The translations under genes and the position numbers were made by a program. Of a stretch of 64,000 nucleotides of DNA, positions 21,555 to 32,955 are shown in pieces. The stretch is from Haliotis asinina (lineage: Eukaryota; Mollusca; Gastropoda; Lepetellida; Haliotidae), in contig NC_090280.1 of the NCBI RefSeq assembly GCF_037392515.1, positions 29,517,118-29,581,117 of the forward strand. The letters run 5' to 3'. Numbering within the stretch: position 1 is the first letter of the stretch; each line of letters begins with the position of its first letter. The notes beneath the pieces were generated by a model. That model was given only the letters and a program-made list of their open reading frames with translations. It made no database searches and was not told where the DNA came from.

Positions 21555-22775
21555 CATTTTATGGCTGCCTTTACAGGCTTCATGTGAACCATATGCAATG
21601 GAGAAGCCATAATCACGTTTGGAGCGAATACATTATCTGTACAAGTAGGGTGCTTTGATCCTGTCCCCATTTTGAATTAGAAACAACTTTCAACAAGTCG
21701 AGTGCCTTCAGTCATTTAGCCTTAAGAGATTTAATATGCGGCAAAAAGTCAAGTGGGAGTCAGAAAGAAGAACCAGAAACCAGTCTCTTTTACAAGTTTG
21801 ATAGGTGTGTGATTTAAGAATAGTTCAGGGTCTTCATGTGGTTTATATTTACCGCTAAAATATATTCAGTTAACTTTAGACTTTAAAATCTAAGACCATT
21901 TTCTAAACACCATTTATTTATTTTCTGTAGGCAGAGCTGCATTTGCCGTTCAATAGTATGCGTATTTCACCGCAACAACAAATGTTACAACGACGAAAGG
22001 TAATCCATCAACTGAATCATTTAAAACCTTTAATAAACAGTTGATCTTGATGTTAAATAAAGTAACAGACAAAAAATACTGCCTTGTGGGACACCCTGAT
22101 CCTGATTGTAATGATCACACGCGGCACAACCCTCGCGGACTTCAAATGGTCTGTCATTTTAAAAGTTGGCTACATATTGCCATGTAAATCATTTATTATT
22201 CGTATGTCATCATCGTGTCATATGCTTTATCAAGGTCAAAACAGACAGACAATCAGAGCATTTTAACAAATGGTTCCAAACGCCCAAGATGATCGACAGT
22301 ACTTCAATGTTCAAGGAAACCACATTGCATATCGCCTATAAGGTTATTTGTTTCCAGGTACGAAACAAGTTGATTTCGTACCATGCCTTCCATGACTTTG
22401 TAACTAGTCAGTGAAATCGGTTGATGGTTTGACGGATCCGTGTGATCACGTTCAGGTTCAGGTAGTGATACGCCATGAGAAAGGAAATTTCTCTGACGTC
22501 CAAATATTGTCAAAAATGTGTAAGAGCGTCTCTAAACATGATACGCGTAATCGCTTAAAGACTTGATAATGGATGTTATCATCCCCTGTAGGAAATCGAA
22601 CTAATGACATAGCTTTGGATGTTATCATCCCCTGTAGGAAATCGAACTAATGACATAGCTTTGGATGTTATCATCCCCTGTAGGAAATCGAACTAATGAC
22701 ATAGCTTTGGATGTTATCATCCCCTGTAGGAAATCGAACTAAATACATAGCTTCTTGTGCAACTGCTGTTCCTTA
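21555..22775 (-). mobile_element. LINE RT remnant in intron 2 of pseudogene C
   Basis: Matches the RT part of the LINE in intron 2 of copy A, for example AGCCATAATCACGTTTGGAG and GCCTTGTGGGACACCCTGAT read on the plus strand. Only the RT region remains. The 5' junction with host intron (CTAA(A/T)(T)ACATAG... then CTGTTCCTTAT) agrees with that in A. Confidence 0.75.
22571..22754. repeat. 46-bp tandem repeat, four units, inside the LINE remnant
   Basis: Units start at 22571, 22617, 22663 and 22709 with the core GGATGTTATCATCCCCTGTA and GGAAATCGAACTAATGACAT. The first three are essentially identical; the last diverges at its end. Copy A has a single unit at the matching place, so the expansion is private to C and recent. 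Confidence 0.88.
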
Positions 22776-23164
22776 TATGGTTTTGGTTCAGTCATCTCTA
22801 TGTAGATATTTCTTCCACCAATTTAATGACTTTAGACACCTCTTATGTTCCAGACCATGTTGTCGATGGCACTCCTGTAGCCATTTAGTTGTATCATGTA
22901 TGATGCCCAAGTCTTTGAATGAAGTGCATGGTCCTGGAGATGGGTGGGGTCTGGGTACCCAGGGTGACTTGGACTTTCTGGCCACTGAAAATCAAATAAT
23001 ACATTACTGAAAGAGTATGTGAGTTCTTCCGTTAACAACGTCGATAAGTGACTCCCATATTGTGATGAAGCTAATTTCTGATCTTGCTCGTTGTGATATT
23101 GCTGGAATTTTGCTAACAGTTGCGTAAAGCCCCACTCACTCCATATTGGGAAATGAATATACAT

Positions 23165-23415
23165 ATTCCCAGGTGAGGTGAAATGGGGTTAAAGGTCACA
23201 CGTGAGAATATCTCGCTCATATGACGACGTGCACGTGTGTGTGGCTGCTTTATACTGGCTCAGTCCTAATCTGTTTTTATACTGCTAGCTCACTGAGATG
23301 TCATACCACAATACCCCACTTAGTCACATTATACTCCGAGCCAACCACTGATGGTCAGCACCAGGCAGGGACCAACTAGTATCATATTTTACTGTCCTTT
23401 GGGCGGTCTGTTCAT
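23165..23415 (-). mobile_element. T1 SINE in intron 1 of pseudogene C
   Basis: Tail side at left (AGGTGAGGTGAAATGGGGTT, CTCATATGACGACGTGC) and body at right (GCCAACCACTGATGGTC, CACCAGGCAGGGACCAAC). The tRNA-like head is mostly lost. Equivalent to the T1 copy in intron 1 of A. Confidence 0.7.
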
Positions 23416-23753
23416 GTCATGAAACAGATATAATATTATATTTAGCCAAACATATTTGGCAATGTCAGCTAAAATGATATATATGCTTCAGGTTGTTGAG
23501 AATTGAAATGGTAAGCCCTGCAATGTTATATACAATGCATGGCTCTGACATTCTTCAGTGATCACATAACTGCTGCATGTCATACATACATTAGGGAAAA
23601 GTATGTCTCTCTCGTCTCTGTCTAGCCAACGTCTCTGCTCCATCTTGCAAATTCATTGTGGATTGCCCACCCTGGGAGAGCCACTCGTTGTAGATTATGA
23701 CAGAGAACGCCGATCTCCACAGCAACAAAGTGCACAGAACCACTAAGAACGAG

Positions 23754-24180
23754 TACAATTCCACATTCATTCTCTAACACGAGCTTTAAACTTTACGTTT
23801 AGGGCAGAAATGTACTTGTGAAAATGGCCTGTACAGAGTCTAGGAAAAAACATGTGACTAAGAGACGACAGAAGAACTGATAACAAACGGTGTCTCAGAC
23901 CCAACAAATATCCTCCCTCTGCTCTCGTCATAATCTATTTTCATCTTGTGGATATAACATGGAGTAAAGTTGACATGAACCATTGAAGCTCTATACTCAA
24001 GGTGCATCAGAAAATGACTTGTGCAGAGTCTTGTTATAACGTGTGAGATAAGAGAAGACAGAATAATTGATAACGAAAGGTGTATCAGACCCAACAAATA
24101 ACCCTTCTCTGCTCTCGTTGTCTTATTCATATGTAATCAATTTTCTGCTTGAGTATATCACGTGTTTCAATAAAGTTGAC
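23754..24180 (-). promoter_or_regulatory. Former promoter of pseudogene C with duplicated block
   Basis: Two related blocks of about 140-165 bp (about 23800-23945 and 23985-24130) each contain, on the plus strand, GAC(T)TGTGCAGAGTCT-like sequence, an AGA(C/G)GACAGAA(G/T)AA(C/T)TGATAACGAA region and TATCAGACCCAACAAATA. The same pair lies upstream of gene B in inverted orientation. Confidence 0.55.
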
Positions 24181-24589
24181 AGGAACCTCGGAAACTCTAC
24201 ACGGTAAGGGGACGGGGGGTAACAAAGTGGTAAATCAGTTAAAATAGATCGTTCGCACGAAATCTAAATGAGCATGGAACTATTGACTTTCACGTGCACA
24301 ATCCGGTTTTTGTGATAATAGAGTATGGCTTTCAGTTACTTATAATGTTGTCGTGCGGCAAAGGGTGCTCGTGTTTCAGAAGAAAGGAAATGTTGTGTAA
24401 AAACACGTTAGTGTATTATTAAACAATGTCCTCGTTCTGTGACGGCGTGTCACTATGAAAACAATCTGAAATCAGGTAGGCCTCATGTGTTAACATCAAC
24501 GTGTACACCCACGGGGTTTAGGGCAGACAAATCCTGAAAGCTAATAGGTGTGCAAATTTCGGCGGTTTTGAGCGTTATCTTCATGTGAA
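24181..24589. other. Unassigned intergenic DNA
   Basis: Contains GGGGACGGGGGG. No ORF or repeat I recognise. Confidence 0.35.
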
Positions 24590-24800
24590 GATCCGAGTTA
24601 GAATTTGTCTAGAGCTCATGTTTGTCGTAAGAGGTGTGTATCGAGGCTCGCTGACTTGACCGACACTTGCCATCGTATCCCAGTTGTGTACATCGATGCT
24701 TATGATGTTGAGCACTGGGTTGTCTGGCCCTGAGTTATTTACAGACTGCCGCCATACAGATGGAACGCTGCTGAGTGTGGCATTAAACAACGACAACCAT
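24590..24800 (+). repeat. Old R1 fragment
   Basis: GTCGTAAGAGGTGTGTATCG, GGCTCGCTGACTTGACC, GTTGTCTGGCC, TTACAGACTGCCGCCATA and TGCTGAGTGTGGCATTAAAC keep R1 order in plus orientation. Strongly diverged; head and tail both eroded. Confidence 0.7.
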
Positions 24801-24904
24801 TATCTCCTTGTATGTTGGACCTCTTGATTGACTGTTGTTTGGGGCCGCACTGGGCAATGACTAAATACCTACCACCAAAGAACGAGTAAAACAGTAAGCA
24901 TCAG

Positions 24905-25205
24905 ATATACGAGTGAGTTTTGTTGTACACCGCACTCAGCGACATTCCAGATATAAATGTTTGTTTGTTTATCGCCACAATCTGCAATAGTACAGCTATT
25001 AGGCCATCCCAATTAAAGTTACAGTTTGTCTATGTATGATATATGTACGGAAAAGCATTGAAAATGCCAGTATTGTGTATCTTTTTATCCAGACTTAAGG
25101 CATATGAAAAGGTATCGGCAAATGATGTAGACATGATGTTCTAGACAAAGCATTGTGAAGAACGACTCGCCAAAAACACAAAACTAAACTCACTCACTCA
25201 CTGAC
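24905..25205. repeat. R1 end fragments
   Basis: At 24910-24957 GTGAGTTTTGTTGTACACCG and CACTCAGCGACATTCCAGAT match a minus-oriented R1 tail side. At about 25178-25202 CAAAACTAAACTCACTCACT matches a plus-oriented tail. The DNA between is unassigned. Confidence 0.5.
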
Positions 25206-26296
25206 AGATGAGATACGAAGAGTGACAGCGGAGTAACGGTAACGTTCCTTGGGCATGCTTCAGTTTATAGTACCAAGTAAAGTTTTTGGGCAGCGGTTTC
25301 AACCATCTTTAGACTATATATCAGATACCACCAGAGGTCAATGTCGTGCAACAACACCTCGCCAAGATCGCCATCTTTTAGATACAGAAACAGGTCTTGG
25401 TGCTCCGCCTACTTTTTATGTGTCCTACCAGACCCCCCTGCGGTATTTCTTCCTGCTCCAAAACCGAGTCTCTGCTTACAGACTGAGATAAAATGCCATA
25501 TAAAGGAAAATTCTGTAAACTTTGCATTTGCAACAAATACCCACACCTCTGTATTGACGTAGACATGACAAACTAATTTCACTGATGGCTACAGCAATTC
25601 TTTTAGTAAGAGTTCCGCCAGTTACCCCCGCTTGACATGCAGTCTATATTACGATTATTTCTAGGGGTTAGGGTTTAGATTTAGCATTATGTTTAGGGAA
25701 GGGTAGGCTTTCTACAAAAAAATATACATCAGTTCTTAGGCATAGAATGGTAAAACACGGGTGTACCGGCGGAAATCTTTCCATATCTTTAAGGATCTGT
25801 TCATAAAGAATATTTTTTGCGATTATAAGCTCGACAAAAGTTTGCTTTTTACATGTTATCTTAAAAGATAAACAGTTTATACAAACATAATGTGTCATCT
25901 GGTGCTTCGCCCGGTGTCTATGTGTCCTACCTGACCCCATTGCGGTATTTTTCCATGCTTCAAAAAGGAGTCTGAGGATCTTAACCGGCGTATCTATCAC
26001 GTGGCGTGTTGCATGTGTAGTCCGTGAAAATCATGCATAAGAGCAAATGTTATCGATTGACACAATGACGTGCGACAGTGACGGTTAGACATAGGGTATC
26101 TTGGAGACCAACTGATAATGGCAGTGTTCCTAAACTTCTACAGTTTGGCGAACCTGTGGATATGGAGACAATTCAAGTTATGGTGTTTAAAAGTATGAAT
26201 AACTTGTTTCCTTTTATCGTATGTGGCAAAACCACCGTCTACTTTTATCAATTTCTGCATACCTGACACTTTCAGGACACTGCCTGACTATATATA
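25206..26296. other. Unassigned region with an internal direct repeat
   Basis: Two diverged copies of about 95 bp at 25390-25485 and 25897-25985 share TGTGTCCTACC(A/T)GACCCC, GCGGTATTT(C/T) and GAGTCTG/GAGTCTC. Open frames are short and differ between copies. Origin unknown. Confidence 0.45.
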
Positions 26297-27590
26297 CGAG
26301 GGTTGGCTGAAAAGTTCTAAGCCTCAATGTGAAAACAAGTTACAAAGTCCACGTTTGTAATTTATTTTTCTACATAGTCCCCTTCCAAGTTCACACACTT
26401 TTGCCAGCGATGCTGCAAGGCCCGAATCCCGGTCAGGAAGAAATCTTCTTCAGCTACCCTAAAAAAATCAGTCACAGCGGAAATGACGTCATCATTACTT
26501 GCAAAATGGCGACCGGCGAGTTCCTTTTTCCTTTTGGGGAACAGGTGGCAGTCAGAAGGAGCCAAATCAGGTGAATAAGGAGGATGGTCAATGAGTTCAA
26601 AGCCACAATCGCGGATTGTTGACATGGCCACCACCGATTTGTGAATAGGCGCATTGTCTTGGTGGAAGAGGACACCTTTAGCGATCATCCCTTGTCGTTT
26701 GGCTTTGATTGCTTCTCGCAACTGGTTCAGTAGATCAGCATAGTATCTGCCGTTGATAGTTTGACCTTTTTCAAGATAATCAATGAGCAGAATACCCCTG
26801 GAATCCCAAAAGACTGATGCCATCACCTTTCCAGCTGAAGGAACAGACTTGGCTTTCTTCGGAGCTGGTGAATCAGGATGCTTCCACTGTTTTGACTGTA
26901 ATTTTGTTTCTGGTTGAAAGTGATGTATCCAGGTCTCATCCATGGTTACAAATCGTGCCACAAAATCATCGGGATCTGCTTCAAAACGACGCAAATTGTC
27001 AAGGGACGTCTGGAACCTGACACGTTTCTGTTCTGCTGTCAAGAGCTTTGGCACCCATCTTGCAGAAACTTTAGTCATTCCTAATTCGTTGGTGATAATA
27101 TGCTCAACCCTCTCGTGAGAGATGCCCACTACACTAGCAATATGTCGAGTAGTCAATCGTCGATCATCCATCAACATATCGAGCACTCGCGTGATGTTTT
27201 CTGGAGTGGTTGCCGTTGAAGGCCTTCCTGAGCGTGGGTCATCATCAAGGTTTTGTCTGCCACGCTTAAATTCTGCAGCCCACTTCTTTACTGTGGAAAA
27301 TGAAGGAGCATCATCCCCTAGAGTGGAAACCATGTCAGCATGTATCTGTGTTGGGGACATCCCTTTCTTTTGCAAGTATTTGATGACTGCCCTGTATTCA
27401 GTTTTGTCCATTTCTGATGATTTCAGAGGGTAGATTTACCAAAAGAGCTGTATTTGAGATAAAACTATTAGTACGTTTGTAGTTCTTGTGTCTATGATTC
27501 ACTAAATGATTGTCCTCATTGGTGGCAAACACCTGTCTCTACCTGGTGGGGAAAAAACACTCAGGCTGAGAACTTTTCAGCCAACCCTCG
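26297..27590 (-). mobile_element. Full-length mariner transposon, apparently intact
   Basis: 1294 bp with terminal inverted repeats CGAGGGTTGGCTGAAAAGTT at the left and its reverse complement at the right (27571-27590), continuing with a few mismatches to about 33 bp. The target TA is duplicated at 26295-26296 and 27591-27592. A single uninterrupted 349-codon transposase fills the interior on the minus strand. It lies at the edge of a degenerate LINE fragment. Length, TIRs, TA target and ORF fit a recent mariner insertion. Confidence 0.92.
26362..27411 (-). CDS. Mariner transposase (DD34D), intact ORF
   Basis: 349 residues, the normal mariner length, catalysing cut-and-paste transposition of its own element in the nucleus. 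The N-terminal helix-turn-helix half (about 1-115) includes FSTVKKWAAEFKRGR, DDPRSGRPS and VVGISHERVEHII. A WVPKLL motif near residue 119 stands where the family has WVPHxL. Catalytic triad: first Asp in FVTMDETWIHHF, second in LFHQDNAPIHKS, third in YSPDLAPSDCHLF, with exactly 34 residues between the second and third, so DD34D. Start ATG follows the left TIR after a short leader; the stop lies about 65 bp from the element end. No disabling change is visible, though activity cannot be judged from sequence. Unlike all LINE copies here, it has no stops. Confidence 0.93.
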   Translation of the reverse strand: MDKTEYRAVIKYLQKKGMSPTQIHADMVSTLGDDAPSFSTVKKWAAEFKRGRQNLDDDPRSGRPSTATTPENITRVLDMLMDDRRLTTRHIASVVGISHERVEHIITNELGMTKVSARWVPKLLTAEQKRVRFQTSLDNLRRFEADPDDFVARFVTMDETWIHHFQPETKLQSKQWKHPDSPAPKKAKSVPSAGKVMASVFWDSRGILLIDYLEKGQTINGRYYADLLNQLREAIKAKRQGMIAKGVLFHQDNAPIHKSVVAMSTIRDCGFELIDHPPYSPDLAPSDCHLFPKRKKELAGRHFASNDDVISAVTDFFRVAEEDFFLTGIRALQHRWQKCVNLEGDYVEK

Positions 27591-27592
27591 TA

Positions 27593-28545
27593 CGCATGTT
27601 ATGCTTGACTGTGGTTCTCTCATCACAAGGGATACAAAACGGAGGATCTTCACTTTGTAACAGGTATTAACGCATATGACCAATGCGACGTCGTTGTATA
27701 ATGACCTCCTAAAATCTGGAGTGCTAACCACCTAGTAGATGTAACCAATACAAGGTTTTATTTCATGTAATTTATTAATACCTGCTTCAGCGTCCCACCT
27801 CTTCTGCATCAGATATGGATGTGGGTTCTAATGTTAGATATGCAATCAGTGTGGGATAAGAAGTGGCTCCACAGATTTGCTGAGTGCTGCCTTAGCATAA
27901 ATGCCAACATGACTGGGGAACCAACAAAAGACGATGTTGCATTGGCCAGTCGCAAGTTCATTACACAATTCAACAATTATTTCGCGTAAAAGTGGATGTT
28001 TACAATAAGGATTTTTAACAGCCTGAAGACACGAAAGAGAATTGGAAAAGATATGTTTGGTTTATGTTTATGTGTGTCTTTGAATATATATAACACCTGT
28101 TACTAAGGCGTTTGCATCTGTTGTAAAACCAGATCTGCTATCTGGTATTCTAGAGCATACTGTGCTGAATCCAGTGACAGTGGCACATGCCCCCAGACCA
28201 CCATCCTTTGACCCATCAGTAAATAAGAATTTTGTATGTATTATCTTTTAGTTTTAATTGATTTTATTCTTGTTAATGCTGCAGTTCCTCAGTATCTAAG
28301 GTCTTATGTCAACTTCAGGCCTCACCAGCTGCCGAGGAGGGGATAAAAAACGTCAGGAAAGAGATATACTCAATGCAGGCAGCAGAGAGGAATGGATTAG
28401 TTAGTATAGAGGTTTGTTATATACTGCAAGGATAATGGTTAAAGGATGACTCATCAGCTTCAACAGACGGGAGAGGTTCCAAAGGAGCCAAACCAAAGGA
28501 ACCTATACAAAGTCGCAGAGCTTGATGATGACGAGTGTGTATTTT
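27593..28545 (-). mobile_element. Degenerate LINE fragment, C-terminus to RT end
   Basis: Plus-strand reading shows reverse complements of TGTGATGAGAGAACCACAG, ATGCAGAAGAGGTGGGACGC, the RNase H core (GAAAGAGAATTGGAAAAG region) and the post-RT LGLRIKP region (about 28320-28400). All frames broken. It abuts the mariner target site and probably was its landing place. Confidence 0.65.
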
Positions 28546-29035
28546 CTGTATATTTTTGTTATTAATTCAGTAATAATTATTATTGGGTCACAACATTTAG
28601 TGTTTTGAATATTAAATATGATGGGTCACATTTCGTTTTAATAGCTGGTCAACACTTTCATCATTCTGGTTTTCCGGAATTTTCTGCTCCTAGTTTTCGA
28701 TGTGATTACTTCCGAGAGACCTATTCTAGGGCATTCTATAGTGTTGACGATGTTCGTTTGTGCCCGAACTTTCGGGAAATGACTTAGTAAATATATATAA
28801 AGGCTGGTTGCCGTGCAGAGGGTGATACTCACACTCATTCACATCACTGCCAACGCTTGAAAGCCCGTCAACGCCTGGCCTACATTATCTGCTGTCGCAC
28901 CGATCACTGTGTTGACATTCTGCCATAGTTGATTCTCTCTCACACCAAGACTTTAGTGAGTTTGCCATACTGTCTTTTGTGACCCATTGACTTAGGTTTT
29001 GTCTCTCTTGAATTGTACCTGAAATCAGCATTGTT
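28546..29035. other. Unassigned region with TATA-like stretch
   Basis: A 60-codon open frame at 28605-28787 has no recognised domain. ATATATATAAAGGC at about 28789-28802 resembles a TATA box and is followed by a C-rich leader-like sequence, but no gene is linked to it. It directly precedes a LINE copy and could be a different leader for it. Confidence 0.3.
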
Positions 29036-31830
29036 ATATTGACTTGTGAATTTGTATACCTTGCTCTCGTCCAATCAAGAGCATACTCTGCCGTTGTTAC
29101 CTCCTCTAAACAAACAGTCGCGTGTCAGACAGCAATTTGCTGGGTCATAGACCAACAGACATTATATTCCACTAACAAGGAATCCACATCACCTACGTCT
29201 GCATCACAGACTGATGTACCATTAACCTGTCAGTTACCTGAAGTCGAAGCAGAACCAGAATCGCAATCCGAGTGACAGTCTCAACGTTCATCTCGAAAGG
29301 ATAAGAAACATTCGCGAAAGAAAGAATCAAAGGCCCTCAAACATCTGAAAGTGCCTTTGTCAAATCCTGTACCGGTTCATAATTCATATGAATCTTTGGA
29401 TATGGATTTGTACCATCGCTGTCACTACAGCGTAAAGGACCCCAACCTCATATCCTAGATCACCAGTTGAACCTCCATGAGTTATACACCAAACATTCTT
29501 CAATGGAACTGTAGAGGATTTCGCAACAATTTTAATGACCTTCAGCTATTAATACAAGATCTAAAGCCATCAGCCTTTTGCTTACAGGAAACTTTCCTTA
29601 AAGCTACAGATAATTTTGACTTAAAATATTGTAATTCATAACCATCACTTTTCTCCTCCAGGTGATAAAGCTACAGGAGGATCTTCTGTTATGGTGAGGC
29701 AGGGCGTCACTCACAGTCCTGTTCCCCTCAATACCCCCCTCCAAGCTGTGGCTGTACCCCTGTACTCTTTATATATTCAGCCTTCGTTTTATCTCCGACT
29801 GATCTTCAAGCATCATATGATCAGCTACCGACGCCTTGAGTCATCATGGGGGATTTGAATGGCCATAACCCACTTTGGGGTGGTACTAATCTCAATGCAA
29901 AGGGTAAAATCTTAGAGGAGTTTTTCTCAAACAATGATTTATACATTTTAATGATGGTTCTCACACTTATCTTCATCCAGGAACTGGCACACACTCTTGT
30001 CTGGACTTGTCAGTTGTGGATTCCAATTTACTGAGTGAATTTGAGTGGTCAGTTCAGGATGACTTGTGCGGAAGTGACCACTTCGCTAATGTACTAACAT
30101 CTGTGTCTCCAACAGATGTCCCTCCATCATCCACATGGAATTTCACTATGGCTAACTGGCCTTCATATGCAACTCTATGTAGTAATTAACTCACACCTGA
30201 TGTTTTTATTGATACAACTGATCCCATAGAATGTTTCTCTGCTGATCTTCTCAAAATAGCTGAAGATTGTATTCCGAAGTGCTCTACAAATCCTCACGTC
30301 CGTAAACCATGGTTTACAGCTGATTGCAAACAAGCTAAGAAGGCACGGAGGAAGGAAGGCAGAACAATATTTCCGTCACCATCCACTGGTCCATAATCTA
30401 AATAGCTATAAAATTCTAAATGCTAAAGCCCGGCATACCTTTAAACAAAATAAACATCGGTTTTGGCTAAATTATGTTTCACAGATAAATTCACAAACAC
30501 CGATGTCAAAGGTATGGAACATGATCCAGAAAATTAAAGGTAAGCGAAACAAATCAAGCATACACCATCTCAACTCTAGAGATGAATTGGTAACTGATCA
30601 CTCTGATATCGCAAATAAACTGCAAAACTTGCAAAACATTCTTCCTCATCCAACCATGCACCTGAATTTCATAAATACAAAAACTGCAGGGGAAGAATTG
30701 CATACATTTTCATTCGGACAATAGGGAAGAATAACGAACTCTTCTCTCCATGAGCTTTTTATGGCTCTTGAACAAGCTCATAATACTGCTACAGGAGCCG
30801 ATGGTGTACATTATCAACTCCTGAAGCACTTACCCGAATCATCAGAAATATATGCCTGAAGGCCTTGATTTGCTGAGGGTTGTTTCCAACTCGAAGTGGG
30901 AGGGGATCAGAAAGCCCTCCTCCACCTGTACCGAGCGTTTATACTATCCAAACTTGATTATGGCTCCATTGTATATGGTGGAGCCTGTAAAAGCAACCTA
31001 AAATTATTGGATTCTGTCCACCACCAAGGCTTAAGACTTTGTCTTGGGTCCTTTCGAACTTCCCCTATTGACAGTCTGTATGTCGAGGCCGATGAACCTT
31101 CTCTTACCCAACGGCGTATAAAATTATCTTTACAGTATCTCACAAATCTATATTCTCATGCGTCTAACCCTACATTGAAAAGTGTTTTTTCAATCCTCTT
31201 TATGAGGATCTCTACAATAAAAAGTCTTCTCTTGTTCCGCCTCTTGGGATAAGAATTAGACCATTCATTTCTGCCGCTGGCATTGAGCTGGAAAATAAAT
31301 CTCCTTCCCGTTTGCTTTCCGCTTCTCCTTGGCAGCTGGTGAGGCCACCTCTATTTCCACAGCAGAAGCTAACGCCATATTAACATCTCTTAACCCTAAC
31401 CCTAACACAGTTTAAGAAGTCGGAAACTAATGAATTACAATATAGACAAGAATATACTTAACTAAAAAGTAACTATAATACATACAGACCCTTATTTACA
31501 GATGGATCCAAGGATGGTGACACAGTTGCTTGTGCCACTGTCATTGGATCCAGAACAATATCTTGTCGATTGCCCAAGAACACCTCTATTTCCAATTCTT
31601 GTAAACATTCAGTTTTAATAGAGATTATCGAATTGTATAATTATCTTCCCACTGGCCAATGTGACATCGTCATTTGTTGGTTACCCAGCCATGTTGGGAT
31701 TTCTGGGAATTCAACGGCTGATCTTGATGCCAAGGCACCACTCAACAAATCTGTGACACCACTTCTTATTCCATACTCTGATTACAGAGCTAGCATTTGA
31801 TCTTACATCCGTGATCTAATGCAGACGAGG
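29036..31830 (+). mobile_element. LINE copy L3 (ORF1 end, ORF2, large internal deletion)
   Basis: Starts in the Ser/Lys-rich end of ORF1 (SPTSASQTDVPLTC). ORF2 begins with a clear ATG at 29477: MSYTPNILQWNCRGFRNN, then FCLQETFLKA, GGSSVMVRQG, and VIMGDLNGHNPLWG near 29845. Linker and RT entry reach about 30840, where a deletion removes the RT core and joins to ALDLL-type sequence. Post-RT (30896-31252) and RNase H (31490-31800) pieces follow with further gaps and stops. It is a relative of L2 from a slightly different subfamily. It shows that ORF2 of this LINE can start with Met five residues before NILQWN. Confidence 0.8.
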
Positions 31831-32955
31831 ACGATGGCGCAGTGGCTTGTGCCATTGTCATTGGAACCAGAACAATATCTTCTAGATTACCAGATAATAG
31901 TTCTATTTTTACAGCAGAAGCTAACGCGATACTCACGGCTCTTAAATATATTGAAAGACACCCTAAACATAAACAGTATATAATCTATTCCGACTCTCTT
32001 TCTTGCCTTCGGGCTATTAAAAATATTTCTTGTAAACATCCACTTCTAATTGAAATTATTGAATTGTATAATAATCTTGCTACTGGCCAGAGCGACATCG
32101 TCCTTTGTTGGTTACCCGGTCACATAGGCATTTCTGGCAACACAATGGCCGCTCTTGCTGCCAAGGCAGCACTCAACAAATCTGTGACACCACTCCTTAT
32201 TCCATACTCAGATTATAAATCCACAATAAGATCTTTTATCCGTGATCTGATGCAGAAGAAGTGGGATACCCAGGTAGGTATAAATAAATTACATGCAATA
32301 AAACCTTATATCGGTTATAGTTATTAGGGTTAAAAGAACTTTTTAATAATGTTAGCTCTCATGTAATTATTGTATTTTTAAAAGAATTAGATTTGTTAAA
32401 TGAATTGTAAATAGATAAATATTTTATTCTTGGAAGTTTGAATTAGTAACTTAGAGTGTTAGTGGCTGTATCCTCGAGGGGGGTTAAAGCACTGTAAAAT
32501 CATTGTCCTCCTGAGAGGGTACGTAAGTCCCAAAACGTTTAAAGTACATCAAAACGTTCCACTGTTTCTAATCGTAGAATACCTGTCCTTTTAATTTATG
32601 GCTAGATTTTTTGAATTGCTAACGGCTGAAGGGATGATGTAAATCCAGCTAGGTTCCATGCAGGAACCAAATGTACTGTAAGTCCCCATGGTCCCAAGTA
32701 TGGTGATCTACCTTCTGTCGTTGGTGATATATATCCCGTATTTTATATTGTGTTGTCCTAATAGTGATCTTAGTTTTAACTTTCCAGACTAGTTTTAAAT
32801 TGTAACTGTGATATTCTAGTCATTTTACTGTCCTTTGTTGACATGTTTATTTATGAAATATATTTAATCCATTTCAGTGTTAAATGTTCTCGTCACGATA
32901 TGGCTAAATATTGCCGATGTGACGTTAAATATTAACTCACTCACTCACTCACTAA
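31831..32955 (+). mobile_element. LINE copy L3b (RNase H to 3' tail)
   Basis: Begins with a second RNase H region right after the first: SSRLPDNSSIFTAEANAILT, IIYSDSLSCL and WLPGHIGISGNT lie open at 31842-32327. Then a shortened C-terminus, 3' UTR and (ACTC)n tail to about 32955. The RNase H domain thus occurs twice head to tail. Confidence 0.75.

Larger units (their letters stand above)
20731..23753 (-). pseudogene. GH-A glycoside hydrolase, copy C (pseudogene)
   Basis: Same three-exon plan as copy A. Exon 1 (about 23753-23590) keeps CTLLLW and the donor AAT|GTATGTATG but has lost the ATG and has internal deletions. Exon 2 (22984-22840) is fully open: WPESPSHPGYPDPTHLQDHA to DNMVWNIRG. Exon 3 (21506 to 20731) starts with a normal acceptor (TTTTCAG) but a frameshift follows at once. 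A deletion then removes the segment from about residue 147 to 280, including the acid/base Glu of INEPDW. The nucleophile region VVSEFGRGN survives at 21380-21400. Further frame changes occur and the 3' end is cut by a T2 SINE. No product expected. Intron 2 holds the same LINE remnant as copy A. Confidence 0.88.

Noticed and set aside
28546-29035. Possible long terminal repeat or host promoter because of ATATATATAAAGGC
   Set aside because: No second copy, no primer-binding site, no coding domains of such elements and no linked gene in the window.
31388-31407. TTAACCCTAACCCTAAC, telomere-like repeat
   Set aside because: Only two and a half units inside a LINE deletion joint; too short to argue for a telomere or fusion point. 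A similar weak GGGTTAGGGTTTAG at 25668 was rejected for the same reason.
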